64,000 nt of DNA from Streptomyces sp. TN58 (GCF_001941845.1 NZ_CP018870.1:4904001-4968000); one strand, 5' to 3'; counted from the first letter of the stretch, positions 54,178-63,690 are shown. Notes: a model not told the origin generated them from the letters alone. A program made the numbers and translations.

Positions 54178-55482
54178 ATGCGCAGGATACTTGTCGTCGG
54201 AGCCGGGCAGTCCGGTCTCCAGCTCGCCCTCGGACTCCAGGCCAAGGGGTACGAGGTGACCCTCATGTCCAACCGGACCGCGGACGAGATCCGCACCGGG
54301 CGGGTCATGTCCACTCAGTGCATGTTCGACACCGCCCTCCAGCACGAGCGCGACCTCGGGATCAACTTCTGGGAGCGGCAGGCCCCGAAGATCGAGGGCC
54401 TCGGAGTCTCGGTGGCCGCCCCCGACGGCAGCCGCGCCGTCGACTGGCTCGGCCGGCTCAAGGGCTACGCGCAGTCCGTGGACCAGCGGGTGAAGATGTC
54501 CGGTTGGCTGGACACCTTCACGCAGCGCGGCGGGCAGCTCGTCATCCACGGCGCGTCCGTCGCCGACCTCGACTACTTCTCCCGCACCTACGACCTGGTG
54601 CTGGTGGCCGCCGGCAAGGGCGAGCTGGTGTCGATGTTCGAGCGGGATGCGGCACGCTCCCCCTACGACACCCCGCAGCGCGCGCTGGCCGTGTCGTACG
54701 TACACGGGCTCGGTCCGCGCCCCGAGCACCCGGAGACGGACGCGGTCCGCTGCAACCTCGTCCCGGGCGTCGGCGAGCTGTTCGTCATGCCGACCCTGAC
54801 GACCTCGGGGCGGGCGGACATCCTCTTCTGGGAGGGCCTGCCCGGCGGTCCGCTGGACGTCTTCAAGGGCGTCAACGACCCGGCCGAGCACCTCGCGCTC
54901 ACCCTGGGGCTGATGGAGAAGTACACGCCGTGGGAGTACGCCCGGGCGACGAAGGTGGAGCTCACGGACGCGGGCGGCACGCTTGCCGGCCGGTACGCGC
55001 CGGTCGTCCGGAACCCGATCGGGCGCCTCCCCGGCGGCGGGCTCGTCCTCGGCGTGGCCGACGTGGTCGTCGCCAACGACCCGATCACCGGGCAGGGCTC
55101 GAACTCCGCGGCCAAGTGCGCGGCCTCGTACCTCTCCTCGATCCTCATGCACGGGGACAACCCGTTCGACGAGGCGTGGATGAAGGCGACCTTCGACAAG
55201 TTCTGGTTCACCACGGGCAAGCCCGTGACCCAGTGGACGAACGCGATGCTGGGCGTGCCGCCGGAGCACGTGCTCAACCTGATCGGCGCGGCCGGGCAGC
55301 TCCAGCCGGTGGCGAATCGATTCGCCAATGGCTTCGACAACCCGGCCGACTTCGACGCGTACTTCTACGACCCCGAGGACGCGGCCGACTACCTCGCCGA
55401 GGTCGCCTCGACCGCCGGTGCCCCGGCCGCCGGCGCCCCCGCCGCCGACGCCTCGGCCTCGGGCGCCTCCTCGGAGGAGTAG
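54178..55482 (+). CDS. Styrene/indole monooxygenase-family FAD protein
   Basis: This 434-residue flavoprotein has the N-terminal FAD Rossmann motif RRILVVGAGQSGLQLALGL and the later GQGSNSAAKCAASY FAD-phosphate region characteristic of StyA-type monooxygenases. These epoxidise styrene or indole using FADH2 from a separate reductase, which is not encoded nearby. It follows cvnD by three bases, so the conservon may regulate or act with it. The last 60 residues are an Ala/Pro/Ser-rich tail whose coding DNA overlaps the convergent NlpC/P60 gene by 94 bp. Confidence 0.9.
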   Translation: MRRILVVGAGQSGLQLALGLQAKGYEVTLMSNRTADEIRTGRVMSTQCMFDTALQHERDLGINFWERQAPKIEGLGVSVAAPDGSRAVDWLGRLKGYAQSVDQRVKMSGWLDTFTQRGGQLVIHGASVADLDYFSRTYDLVLVAAGKGELVSMFERDAARSPYDTPQRALAVSYVHGLGPRPEHPETDAVRCNLVPGVGELFVMPTLTTSGRADILFWEGLPGGPLDVFKGVNDPAEHLALTLGLMEKYTPWEYARATKVELTDAGGTLAGRYAPVVRNPIGRLPGGGLVLGVADVVVANDPITGQGSNSAAKCAASYLSSILMHGDNPFDEAWMKATFDKFWFTTGKPVTQWTNAMLGVPPEHVLNLIGAAGQLQPVANRFANGFDNPADFDAYFYDPEDAADYLAEVASTAGAPAAGAPAADASASGASSEE

Positions 55483-56594
55483 CCGGCATCGTCCCCCGCC
55501 GCCGCGCCGCCCGAGGGCTCGGGCAGCGGCGGCGGGGCGAACTCCGCGAGCGGCTTCCCCTCCGGGTCCGGTCGCACCGCCCCGAGCAGCGGGTTCGCGG
55601 CGACCGGCGACACCTTCACCACCGATCCGGGCCGCGGCGCCTGGATGACCTTGCCGTCACCGACGTACAGGCCCACGTGTGTGGCCTTGGGGAAGTAGAC
55701 CACCAGATCCCCCGGCCGCAGCTGGTCCAGCGGCACCCTCGGCAGCCGCGCCCACTGCTCCTGACTGGTCCGCGGGATCGCCCGGCCCGCGTGCGCCCAG
55801 GCCTGCGAGGTGAGTCCGGAGCAGTCGAAGGACCCGGGCCCCTCCGCGCCCCACACGTACGGCTTGCCGATCTGCGCCGCCGCGTACCGGAGGGCCGCGC
55901 CCCCGGCGGCCGTCGGCGTGCCCGTGCGCGCGGGCAGGGCCCCGGAGGCCACCAGGTCCCGCTGCGCCGCCGCGGTCGTCTCGTCCTCGCGCGCCCCCAG
56001 CCGGGCGAGCTGGTCGGGGGTAAGGGAGGACAGCAGCCGCTCGACCTGCTTCAGCTGCGAGGCGACCGCCTCCTTCTGGGCCTTCTGCCGTTCGGCCAGC
56101 GTCTGCCGGGTGTCCAGGGCCTTGCGGGCCTGCATGGCGAGCGTGTCGGCCTCCTTCTCGCCCTTGGCGAGGCGGCTCAGCGCCGCGGCCCGGCGCGCGC
56201 CCTCGCGGGCGGCGAGCCGGCGCTGTTCCAGCGCCGCCTGCGGGTTCCCGGCCAGCAGCATCCGGGCGTAGGGGGAAAGGCCCTGGCTGCCTTGGTACTG
56301 CTCGCGGGCCAGGCGTCCGGCGAGGGCCCGCTCGGAGTCGAGGGCCGTACGCACCCTGCCGAGCGCGGCGGCCCGCTGCCGCTCCTCCCGCCGGCCCGCC
56401 TCCAGCGCGTCCTCCGTGGACTTGTACGCCTCGGAGGCCTCCTCGGCCTTCTGGTACAAGCCCTGTAGGCGGGTGAGCAGCGCCCCCACGTTCTCCCCTT
56501 CGGGCAGACCGGGCTCGGCGCCGGCGTCGTGGACCGGTCCGGCGACGAGAAGCGCTACGGCGACACAGGCAGCGCGGAGCCCCCGATATGACAT
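55389..56594 (-). CDS. Secreted NlpC/P60 peptidoglycan endopeptidase
   Basis: This 401-residue precursor has a signal peptide, a long coiled-coil region (about 35-220, rich in Ala, Arg, Glu and Gln), and an NlpC/P60 catalytic domain with the Cys in GSFDCSGLTSQAWAHAG, His in ATHVGLYVGDGKVI and a following polar residue. It cuts peptide stems of the cell wall, as RipA-like enzymes do. The ATG at 56594 has AGGAGG before it. The C-terminal 60 residues are low complexity and antisense to the monooxygenase gene's tail. Confidence 0.92.
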   Translation of the reverse strand: MSYRGLRAACVAVALLVAGPVHDAGAEPGLPEGENVGALLTRLQGLYQKAEEASEAYKSTEDALEAGRREERQRAAALGRVRTALDSERALAGRLAREQYQGSQGLSPYARMLLAGNPQAALEQRRLAAREGARRAAALSRLAKGEKEADTLAMQARKALDTRQTLAERQKAQKEAVASQLKQVERLLSSLTPDQLARLGAREDETTAAAQRDLVASGALPARTGTPTAAGGAALRYAAAQIGKPYVWGAEGPGSFDCSGLTSQAWAHAGRAIPRTSQEQWARLPRVPLDQLRPGDLVVYFPKATHVGLYVGDGKVIQAPRPGSVVKVSPVAANPLLGAVRPDPEGKPLAEFAPPPLPEPSGGAAAGDDAGYSSEEAPEAEASAAGAPAAGAPAVEATSAR

Positions 56595-56642
56595 GGGATC
56601 ACCTCCAAGACCGCCGATGCTGCCACGCCCGGTATGACAAAT

Positions 56643-56687
56643 CCCCCAACGGAGTCGGCCGGTCGCCTGGTGCCACCCGGTTGGGGG
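56643..56687 (-). promoter_or_regulatory. Possible structured leader upstream of the NlpC/P60 gene
   Basis: CCCCCAAC (56643-56650) pairs with GTTGGGGG (56680-56687) across a 29-base loop that itself contains GGTCGCC/GGTGCC-type pairing, 50-90 bases before the hydrolase ATG. Streptomycete hydrolases sometimes carry c-di-AMP riboswitches, but I cannot recognise the ydaO core here. Confidence 0.35.
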
Positions 56688-56907
56688 CGGGGGGCGGGCG
56701 GGGCGGGGGCTTCGGGGGCGGGATCCGCGCGGGCGGGGTCGGGTCGGGGCCCGGGGGGTACGGGTGGTCGGGCGGGTCGGGGAGCGCGGCTGTGGGGGCG
56801 GGGAGAGGGGTCTACTCAGGCGGGGTCGAACGGAGCCTGGGAGACGGGAGGCACATGGGCCGGGCGGCGCCGGGGACGTGGGGCGGCGTGGGTGGGCGGG
56901 AGCCACC

Positions 56908-58121
56908 CGGGCGGTGTCGGTGGGGTTCTGGGGGTTTCCCGTCAGTCCCATCGTCTCTCCGCGTCGGGCCGGTCCGTCAAGGGCGCTCCCGTTGGTCGCG
57001 TCACTTCGTGAGGGCCTTCGGCCCCCCTTGACTGCCCGTCCCGCCACGGAAATCCGAAAGACTGCCGGGAAGCCCCCAGAGGAACGGGCCGGCCATCGAG
57101 ACATCCCTCGGGGAGGTCGGCGCCGTGCGCCGGATCCCGGGGCGCCTCAAATCGCTACGCGCTTCTGCCCGATGGCGTTCCCCCGTCTCTTGGGCTGGTC
57201 ATAAGCCGCCACCAATCGCTACGCGCTCCTGCCAGAGGGCGTCAGCGAGTCTCTTGGGGTGGGCATAGGCCGCCAGCGATCGCGGTGCGCTTATCCACCA
57301 CGCGTCCGCGAGTCTCATGGGTTGGGCATAGGCCGCCAGCGATCGCAGTGCGCTTATCCATCACGCGTCCGCGAGTCTCATGGGTTGGGCGTAGGCCGCC
57401 AGTGGTGGCCGCGCGCTTCTCGATCACGCGTCTGCGGTTCGTCTGGGGCTGGGCGCAAGCCGCAGAAAGCTTTCCGCGCCCCTCTTGGACGACGTCCGGC
57501 CCCTGGGTGGGGTGGAAAAGCGTCAGATAACGGCTGGAGCGATGCCAATCCACGTCTGGGTGGGTGCCCGCATCCGAGAGGCTTCAATTCGCCCCAAATA
57601 CCCCTGTCTGTGCCGACGGGTGGGATCTCGTCGTGGTCTTGATGGGGGTTGAGTTCGGCTGAGCCGAGGAATGGCTTTCCTGGCCCTCGATTTCGCCCCT
57701 CCCGGCCCCGAACGAGGGGCGGACGCGGTCGTCGAGGAGCGCGTAGCGATTGGTGGCGGCTTATGCCCGACCCCAGATGCTCGCGGACGCGTGATGGAGA
57801 AGCGCGTAGCGATCTGGGGCGGCCTATGTCCAGCCACAGGGGTCCGCTGACGCCGTCCGGCAGGAGCGCGTAGCGATCTGGGGCGTACCCGGCTCCCGCT
57901 GCGCGGCGCCGACCTCCCCGAGGGATGTCTCGATGGCCGGCCCGTTCCTCTGGGGGCTTCCCGGCAGTCTTTCGGATTTCCGTGGCGGGACGGGCAGTCA
58001 AGGGGGGCCGAAGGCCCTCACGAAGTGACGCGACCGAAGGGAGCGCCCTTGACGGACCGGCCCGACGCGGAGAGACGATGGGACTGACGGGAAACCCCCA
58101 GAACCCCACCGACACCGCCCG
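56908..58121. repeat. 1.2-kb giant palindrome with 218-bp terminal arms and 63-bp tandem units
   Basis: The arm at 56908-57125 and the arm at 57904-58121 are inverted copies of 218 bp that differ at only two adjacent positions (near 56997 and its partner). Inside, 57150-57460 carries about five direct units of 63-64 bp around GGCATAGGCCGCC, AGCGATCGC and CGCGTCCGCGAGTCTC, with ends at 57261, 57324, 57387 and 57451. The right half (57740-57890) carries about three units of the same family inverted. No open frame looks real; those seen are repeats translated. Outside, at 58151-58249, two 49-50-bp direct repeats begin CGTTTCCGA. Confidence 0.85.
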
Positions 58122-58397
58122 AGTGGGTTCCGCCCGCTCGTACCCCCTCGCGTTTTCCGATCCTGCTGGGGTGGGGTCCCGCCCCTGATGTCACCCCTCC
58201 CGTTTCCGACCCTGCGGGGGTTGGGTCCTGCCCGCTGGTGCCACCCTCCCGTTTCCGCCCCCGCCCGGGCGGCTCCGCCCCCCCGGCGGTTCCCGCCCCC
58301 CGGGCGGCTCCGCCCCCCGGCGCTCCCCGCGCCCGTCCGATCCCGTCCCGGTGCCTGCCCCTCACCGAAGCCGCCGCCCCGCCCCGCCCCCCGACCC

Positions 58398-58838
58398 TCA
58401 GCCGTTCAGCAGGCGGGCCTTCGCCGTCGTGAACTCCTGGGGGGTCAGCAGGCCCTCGCGGGCCAGGTCGGCCAGTTGGCGTAGCTCCGCCGCCAGGCCC
58501 GCGGGGGGCGTCCGGCCGGGCTCGTGGGGGATGTCCGTGTCCCAGTGCAGGGCGTCGATCGGCTCCGGCTCGTCCATCTCCTCCGGCTCGTCGGTCGGCT
58601 CGAACCCGAACTCCGGCTCCGGCGGCTCGTCCAGCGGATCCCGTTCCGGCGGCTGGGCCGGCTGGACCGGCTGGGCGAACCGGGGCGGCAGGGGGCCGCG
58701 GGCGGGCTCGTCCGGGCGTACCGCGCCCGACGTGTCCTGGGCCGCCCCCGACGCGCGCGCCAGCAGGCCGCGGAGCAGCGGGGCTCCCGCCGGGCGGTTC
58801 GCGGCGTGGACCGTCACTCCCCTCGGGCGGATGAACAT
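58398..58838 (-). CDS. SHOCT-domain protein
   Basis: This 146-residue protein has a basic N terminus (FIRPRGVTVHAANRPAGAPLLRGLLARA), a Pro/Glu/Asp-rich middle, and a C-terminal SHOCT motif (LAAELRQLADLAREGLLTPQEFTTAKARLL). SHOCT segments are short oligomerisation or membrane-associated modules. The ATG at 58838 overlaps the stop of the DUF6325 gene, giving a two-gene operon. Confidence 0.88.
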   Translation of the reverse strand: MFIRPRGVTVHAANRPAGAPLLRGLLARASGAAQDTSGAVRPDEPARGPLPPRFAQPVQPAQPPERDPLDEPPEPEFGFEPTDEPEEMDEPEPIDALHWDTDIPHEPGRTPPAGLAAELRQLADLAREGLLTPQEFTTAKARLLNG

Positions 58839-59245
58839 CAGGCCGCCCCTGCCCGGGGGTCCGCCGGGACCCGGTCCGGCGGGATGCGGACCGAGCCCAC
58901 GATCCGGCCGCCCGCCGCCCGTACGGCGACCGCCGCGTCCTCGGCCCATACGTGCTCGACCACCAGGAGCAGCGCGCAGCTGCCGCGCTCCAGCAGGTCC
59001 GCCGCCTCGTGTACGTCCTCCGGTCCGATCAGCCGGGCCACGTCCCGCCCCGTCAGCAAGCCGTGCAGCTCCACGAACTCGTCGAACTCCGCGGCGAGGA
59101 CCTCGCCCGAGGCGGTCTTCGTGGCGACGAGGCCGTCGATCAGCCGGACCACCCCCGTCTTGCGCAGCCCCATCACGGCCTCGACGGCCGGCACCCGCAG
59201 CTGCTCCTCCGGGAAGGCGAGGACGATGAACTCCACAGGCCCCAT
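58838..59245 (-). CDS. DUF6325 family protein
   Basis: This 135-residue protein starts MGPVEFIVLAFPEEQLRVPAV and resembles DUF6325 (DUF1269-like) proteins that usually precede SHOCT proteins. The family function is unknown; it predicts an alpha/beta membrane-associated fold (VVRLIDGLVATKTASGEVLAAEF). Coupled by ATGA to the SHOCT gene. Confidence 0.85.
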   Translation of the reverse strand: MGPVEFIVLAFPEEQLRVPAVEAVMGLRKTGVVRLIDGLVATKTASGEVLAAEFDEFVELHGLLTGRDVARLIGPEDVHEAADLLERGSCALLLVVEHVWAEDAAVAVRAAGGRIVGSVRIPPDRVPADPRAGAA

Positions 59246-59351
59246 GCGCCTCGGCTCCTCACTTTCGATACTTTCGACCGTTTGTGACGACTCTTCGGCA
59301 CACTATGACATAAGCGGACATACCATCCGTCTGCTTGCTACGTTTCGGGGT

Positions 59352-60722
59352 ATGACCGCTCTGACGGCGAAGGTGGCGGAGCCGACCCCGCCCCCGCCAC
59401 CCGCAGCCGGCGCGCCCAGACGCCGGGGAGTCGAGCTGGCGCTCCTCACGGGTGCCGTCCTGATCTCCGTGCTCGGTCACCTCCTCGTCGGCCTCGCCAC
59501 CACCGGCCGCATCCCCGACCCCGCCGACCGCTACGCCGCCGGCCTCGCCGCGGCCGCGCTGCTCGCCCACCTCGCCGTACGGCTCGCGGCGCCGTACGCG
59601 GACCCCCTCGTGCTCCCCATCGCGGTCCTGCTCAACGGCCTCGGCCTGGTGTTCATCCAGCGCCTCGACGCGACCACCCCGGGACACCCCACCGCGGACG
59701 ACCAGCTCCTGTGGTCCGCCCTCGGCCTGGTGCTGTTCATCCTCGTCGTCGCGCTGCTCCGCGACCACCGGGTCCTCCAGCGCTACGCGTACCTGTCCGT
59801 CGCCACCGCCCTGGTGCTGATGCTGGTGCCCGTCTTCTTCCCGGCGGTCAACGGCGCCCACATCTGGATCCGCTTCGCCGGGCTGTCCTTCCAGCCAGGG
59901 GAGTTCGCCAAGATCCTGCTCGCGGTGTTCTTCGCCTCCTACCTCGCCGCGAACCGCACGGCCCTCGCCCTGACCGGCCGCCGGCTCTTCTGGAAGCTGC
60001 GCCTCCTGCCCGGCCGGGTGCTGGGCCCGATCCTCGCGATCTGGCTGCTGAGCGTCGGCCTGCTCGTCCTGGAACGGGACCTCGGCACCTCGCTGCTCTT
60101 CTTCGGCCTCTTCGTGATCATGCTGTTCACCGCCACCGGGCGGATCGGCTGGATCGCGATCGGCCTGCTCCTCGCGGCCCTCGGCGCGTACGCGGTCGGG
60201 ACCCTGGAGCCGCATGTGAACAGCCGCGTGGACGACTGGCTGAATCCTTTCGCCTCCATCGAGCGCGGCGAGGGCCCCGGCCAGCTCGCCCAGTCCCTCT
60301 TCTCCTTCGGCGCCGGCGGCCTCCTCGGGGCCGGCCTCGGCCACGGCCGGTCCTTCCTCATCGGGTTCGCCGCCAAGTCGGACTTCATCCTCGCCACCGC
60401 CGGCGAGGAGCTCGGCCTCGTCGGCCTCACCGCGATCCTGCTCCTCTACGGGCTCCTCGTCGCCCGCGGCTTCCGCGCCGGCCTCGCCCTGCGCGACCCC
60501 TTCGGCCGGCTGCTCGCCACCGGCCTCGCCTCGATCATCGCGCTGCAGGTGTTCGTCATCACGGGCGGTGTCACCGGCCTGATCCCGCTCACCGGCATGG
60601 CCATGCCCTTCCTCGCGCAGGGCGGCTCCTCCGTCGTCACCAACTGGATCATCGTCGCCCTGCTGGTCCGGCTCAGCGACAGCGCCCGCAGGCCCCGGCC
60701 CGCGCAGGAGGCGGACGAGTGA
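59352..60722 (+). CDS. FtsW/RodA/SpoVE-family SEDS protein
   Basis: This 456-residue membrane protein has ten or more helices and the SEDS hallmarks: FQPGEFAKILLAVFFASYLA, RDLGTSLLFFGLF and FILATAGEELGLVG. It polymerises glycan strands of peptidoglycan with its partner PBP encoded next. It is not in the division cluster, so a role in sporulation or a secondary growth mode is likely. The stop overlaps the PBP start (GTGA). Confidence 0.95.
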   Translation: MTALTAKVAEPTPPPPPAAGAPRRRGVELALLTGAVLISVLGHLLVGLATTGRIPDPADRYAAGLAAAALLAHLAVRLAAPYADPLVLPIAVLLNGLGLVFIQRLDATTPGHPTADDQLLWSALGLVLFILVVALLRDHRVLQRYAYLSVATALVLMLVPVFFPAVNGAHIWIRFAGLSFQPGEFAKILLAVFFASYLAANRTALALTGRRLFWKLRLLPGRVLGPILAIWLLSVGLLVLERDLGTSLLFFGLFVIMLFTATGRIGWIAIGLLLAALGAYAVGTLEPHVNSRVDDWLNPFASIERGEGPGQLAQSLFSFGAGGLLGAGLGHGRSFLIGFAAKSDFILATAGEELGLVGLTAILLLYGLLVARGFRAGLALRDPFGRLLATGLASIIALQVFVITGGVTGLIPLTGMAMPFLAQGGSSVVTNWIIVALLVRLSDSARRPRPAQEADE

Positions 60723-62188
60723 TCCGCTACATCCGCTGGTGCGCGTACTTCTGCGCGCTGCTGCTCCTGGCCCTGCTGGCCAACCTCGTCCGCGTGCAGG
60801 TCTGGGAGTCCGCCGCCTACGGCGCGAACCCGGCCAACAAGCGCACCGCCATCGAGCGCTACGCCGAGCCGCGCGGGGACATCCTCGTCGACGGACGGCC
60901 CGTCACCGGCTCCCGCGACAGCGGCCAACTGCTGCGCTATGAGCGGTCCTACACCAACGGCCCGCTCTACGCCCCCGTCACCGGCTTCTCCTCCCAGACG
61001 TACGGGACCAGCTTCGTCGAGCGCGCCGAGGACGCCGTCCTGTCGGGCACGGACCCGGGGCTGTCGGCGTTCCCGCTCTGGTACGAGCTGGCGCGCGGCC
61101 GCCCGGCCGGCGGGAACGCCGCGACCACCGTCCGCGCCGCCGTGCAGCAGGCCGCGTACACCGGACTCGGCGGCAAACGCGGCGCGGTGGCCGCCCTCGA
61201 ACCGGCCACCGGGAGGATCCTCGCGCTGGTCAGCAGCCCTTCCTACGACCCTGCCGTGCTGTCCGGTACGGGTACGAAGGTGAAGGCGGCCTGGTCGGCG
61301 CTGAACGCCGACCCCGCCAGGCCGATGCTGAACCGGGCGCTGCGCGAGACGTACCCGCCCGGCTCCACCTTCAAGATCGTGACGGCGGCGGCGGCCCTCG
61401 ACGCGGGCGTGGTCACCGACGTGGACGCGCCCACCCGGACCCCGGACCCCTACCCGCTGCCCGGGACCAGGACCCTGTTGCCGAACGCGGCGAAGGGCTG
61501 CGAGGACGCCTCCATGGCCGAGGCCGTGCAGTGGTCGTGCAACACGGTGATGGCGAAGATCGGCGTACAGGTCGGGCTGCGCGGGATGGTGGACGCGGCG
61601 CGCCGCTTCGGCTTCAACTCGGCGGGGCTGCGGGTTCCCTCGTGGGTGTCCCGGTCGAACTTCGACACCGACATGAGCCTGGACCAGCTGGCCCTCTCCT
61701 CGATCGGGCAGTTCAACACCACGGCGACACCGCTGCAGATGGCGATGGTGGCCGCGGCCGTCGCGAACGGCGGTGAGCTCGCCTCCCCGTACCTGGTGGA
61801 ACGGACCACCCAGGACGACGGTTCCCCGATCCGGCGCGGCGACCGGCGCAGCCTCGGGCGGGCGATGAGCCCGGCCACCGCGCTGCGGATGCAGGAGCTG
61901 ATGGTGAAGGTGGTGGAGGACGGCACCGGAAGGAACGCGGCGATCCCCGGCGCGGTGGTCGGCGGCAAGACCGGTACCGCCCAGCACGGCGTCGGCAACG
62001 CGGGGACCCCGTACGCGTGGTTCATCTCCTGGGCCCGCGCCGAGGGCGCGGGCCTGCCGGCGGTGGCCGTAGCGGTGGTCGTGGAGGACGCCGCCGCGGA
62101 CCGGGGCGGCATCAGCGGCAACGGCGCCGCCGCGCCGATCGCCCGGGCGGTGATGCAGGCCGCGCTGCGTGCGAAGCCCTCCGAGTAG
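60719..62188 (+). CDS. Class B penicillin-binding protein (transpeptidase)
   Basis: This 489-residue bitopic protein has one N-terminal helix and a transpeptidase with SxxK in PPGSTFKIV, SxN as WSCNTVMAK, and KTGTAQ. It crosslinks peptidoglycan and partners the SEDS gene upstream. Its short pedestal domain resembles the PbpA/PBP2 family of actinobacteria. GTG at 60719. Confidence 0.95.
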   Translation: MIRYIRWCAYFCALLLLALLANLVRVQVWESAAYGANPANKRTAIERYAEPRGDILVDGRPVTGSRDSGQLLRYERSYTNGPLYAPVTGFSSQTYGTSFVERAEDAVLSGTDPGLSAFPLWYELARGRPAGGNAATTVRAAVQQAAYTGLGGKRGAVAALEPATGRILALVSSPSYDPAVLSGTGTKVKAAWSALNADPARPMLNRALRETYPPGSTFKIVTAAAALDAGVVTDVDAPTRTPDPYPLPGTRTLLPNAAKGCEDASMAEAVQWSCNTVMAKIGVQVGLRGMVDAARRFGFNSAGLRVPSWVSRSNFDTDMSLDQLALSSIGQFNTTATPLQMAMVAAAVANGGELASPYLVERTTQDDGSPIRRGDRRSLGRAMSPATALRMQELMVKVVEDGTGRNAAIPGAVVGGKTGTAQHGVGNAGTPYAWFISWARAEGAGLPAVAVAVVVEDAAADRGGISGNGAAAPIARAVMQAALRAKPSE

Positions 62189-62195
62189 GCCGCGC

Positions 62196-62248
62196 GGTGG
62201 ACCGTCGGCAGACCGCCCGGTGGACCGTCGGCAGACCGCCCGGTGGAC
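62196..62248. repeat. Short tandem repeat downstream of the PBP gene
   Basis: A 23-bp unit beginning GGTGGACCGTCGGC occurs at 62196-62218 and 62219-62241, with a partial third copy to 62248. It sits between the convergent PBP and ferritin-like genes; a role in termination is possible. Confidence 0.7.
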
Positions 62249-62400
62249 ATTCCGCCGGGCGGCCCGGACCGGGCCGGGGGTCAGTACGAGCAGCCGCTGG
62301 TGGGCAGTGAGCCCGGCGACGGCGGGGTCACGCCGTCGTAGAGGGCGCGGAGCATGGCCGGCGTGACGGCGGCGTACGGCTGCCCGTACGGGTGGCCGGG

Positions 62401-63522
62401 TCAGCGCTCCGCCGGGTCCGGACCGCCGCCGTCGGCGATGGCGGCCTCGACCTCCGCCACGCGCGCCGACTCCTCGGCCGCGAAGCGCTCGCGGTCGAGG
62501 GCGTCGGCGATCTCCTCGTCCTGGCTCATCAGCAGGTCCAGGTTGGAGTCGCCCATGTGGAAGACGCCCAGGTCCACGTACGCCCGCTGCAGCCGTTCGC
62601 CCCACAGGCCGATGTCCTTCACGCAGGGCACGATCCGGCTGAACAGCAGTTTGCGGAACAGGTGCAGGAACTCCGACTGCTCGCTGAGCCGCTGCGCCTC
62701 CTTCGGCGGGATGCCGAAGTTCTCCAGAACCTCCACCCCGAGCAGCCGGTCCCGCATCAGGTGACAGCCCTCGATCACGAACTCCTCGCGCTCGCGCAGC
62801 TCGGCGTCGGTCAGCTGCCGGTAGTGGTCGCGCAGCGCCATCCGGCCGAAGGCCACGTGCCGGGCCTCGTCCTGCATCACGTACGCCAGGAGCTGCTTGG
62901 GCAGCGGCTTGGCGGTCGTGTCCCGGATGAGGCCGAAGGACGCCAGCGCCAGCCCTTCGATGAGCACCTGCATGCCCAGGTACGGCATGTCCCAGCGCGA
63001 GTCGCGCAGGGTGTCGCCGAGCAGGCCCTGGAGGCTGTCGTTGACCGGGTAGAGCATCCCGACCTTCTCGTGCAGGAAGCGCCCGAAGATCTCGGCGTGC
63101 CGGGCCTCGTCCATGGTCTGCGTGGCTGAGTAGAACTTCGCGTCGAGGTCCGGAACGGTCTCCACGATGCGTGCCGCGCACACCATCGCACCCTGCTCGC
63201 CGTGGAGGAACTGGCTGAAGTTCCAGGCGGTGTAGTGCCGGCGCAGGTCACCCCGGTCCTTCTCGGTGAGTTTGGACCAGTGCCGGGTCCCGTACAGCGG
63301 CAGGGCCTCGTCAGGGGTTCCCAACGGATCGTACGGATCCACCTCGACGTCCCAGTCGATGCGTCTGGCGCCGTCCCACTGCTTGTCCTTGCCCTTCTGG
63401 TAGAGGGCGAGGAGGCGTTCGCGGCCGTCGTCGTACTCCCAGCTGAAGCGGGCCGAGCCGGAGGCGGGGATCTGCCATACGGCCTCTCCCGGGTCCTCGG
63501 TGTAGAGCTCGTGCGTCGACAC
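62401..63522 (-). CDS. Ferritin-like (R2/diiron) domain protein
   Basis: This 373-residue helical protein has diiron-type ligand motifs, FLHGEQGAM (Glu), TMDEARHAEIF (Glu-x2-His), VLIEGLALAS (Glu) and MQDEARHVAFG (Glu-x2-His). That is the R2-like arrangement of diiron oxidases. The substrate is unknown. GTG at 63522 after GAGGGGG is used; the long frame to 63936 crosses the divergent promoter. It is divergent from a second diiron-type gene, so the two probably act together. Confidence 0.85.
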   Translation of the reverse strand: MSTHELYTEDPGEAVWQIPASGSARFSWEYDDGRERLLALYQKGKDKQWDGARRIDWDVEVDPYDPLGTPDEALPLYGTRHWSKLTEKDRGDLRRHYTAWNFSQFLHGEQGAMVCAARIVETVPDLDAKFYSATQTMDEARHAEIFGRFLHEKVGMLYPVNDSLQGLLGDTLRDSRWDMPYLGMQVLIEGLALASFGLIRDTTAKPLPKQLLAYVMQDEARHVAFGRMALRDHYRQLTDAELREREEFVIEGCHLMRDRLLGVEVLENFGIPPKEAQRLSEQSEFLHLFRKLLFSRIVPCVKDIGLWGERLQRAYVDLGVFHMGDSNLDLLMSQDEEIADALDRERFAAEESARVAEVEAAIADGGGPDPAER

Positions 63523-63690
63523 TGACGCCCCCTCGTCTCGCGTACTGCGGTGCAGGACCGGACAGTTGGCAGGGTCACACGTTGGTAGACGCGGGGTCAA
63601 CAAGTCGTGCGCGGGGGATTGACGACCTTGCTGACAGGCAGTCTCATAAGCAGTGACCGCCGGTAACTCGACGACGAGGTGTCCGAAGCC

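Noticed and set aside
56600..56700. c-di-AMP riboswitch before the NlpC/P60 gene
   Set aside because: The gene class is often so regulated, but I cannot identify the conserved ydaO core; only a simple 8-bp pairing is visible.
56700..57210. Glycine-rich plus-strand frames downstream of the NlpC/P60 promoter
   Set aside because: They are GC-skew products of the G-rich tract leading into the palindrome, with no conserved features.
57378..58115. Long minus-strand frame (245 codons) inside the giant palindrome
   Set aside because: Its translation repeats the same segments as the plus-strand frame in the other arm, follows the repeat units, and lacks any domain or ribosome site.
62281..62403. In-frame extension after the ferritin-like gene stop, encoding a tail ending PTSGCSY
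   Set aside because: The TGA at 62401-62403 is followed by 39 open codons, but there is no read-through signal. It may be a decayed gene remnant; evidence is too thin to call.
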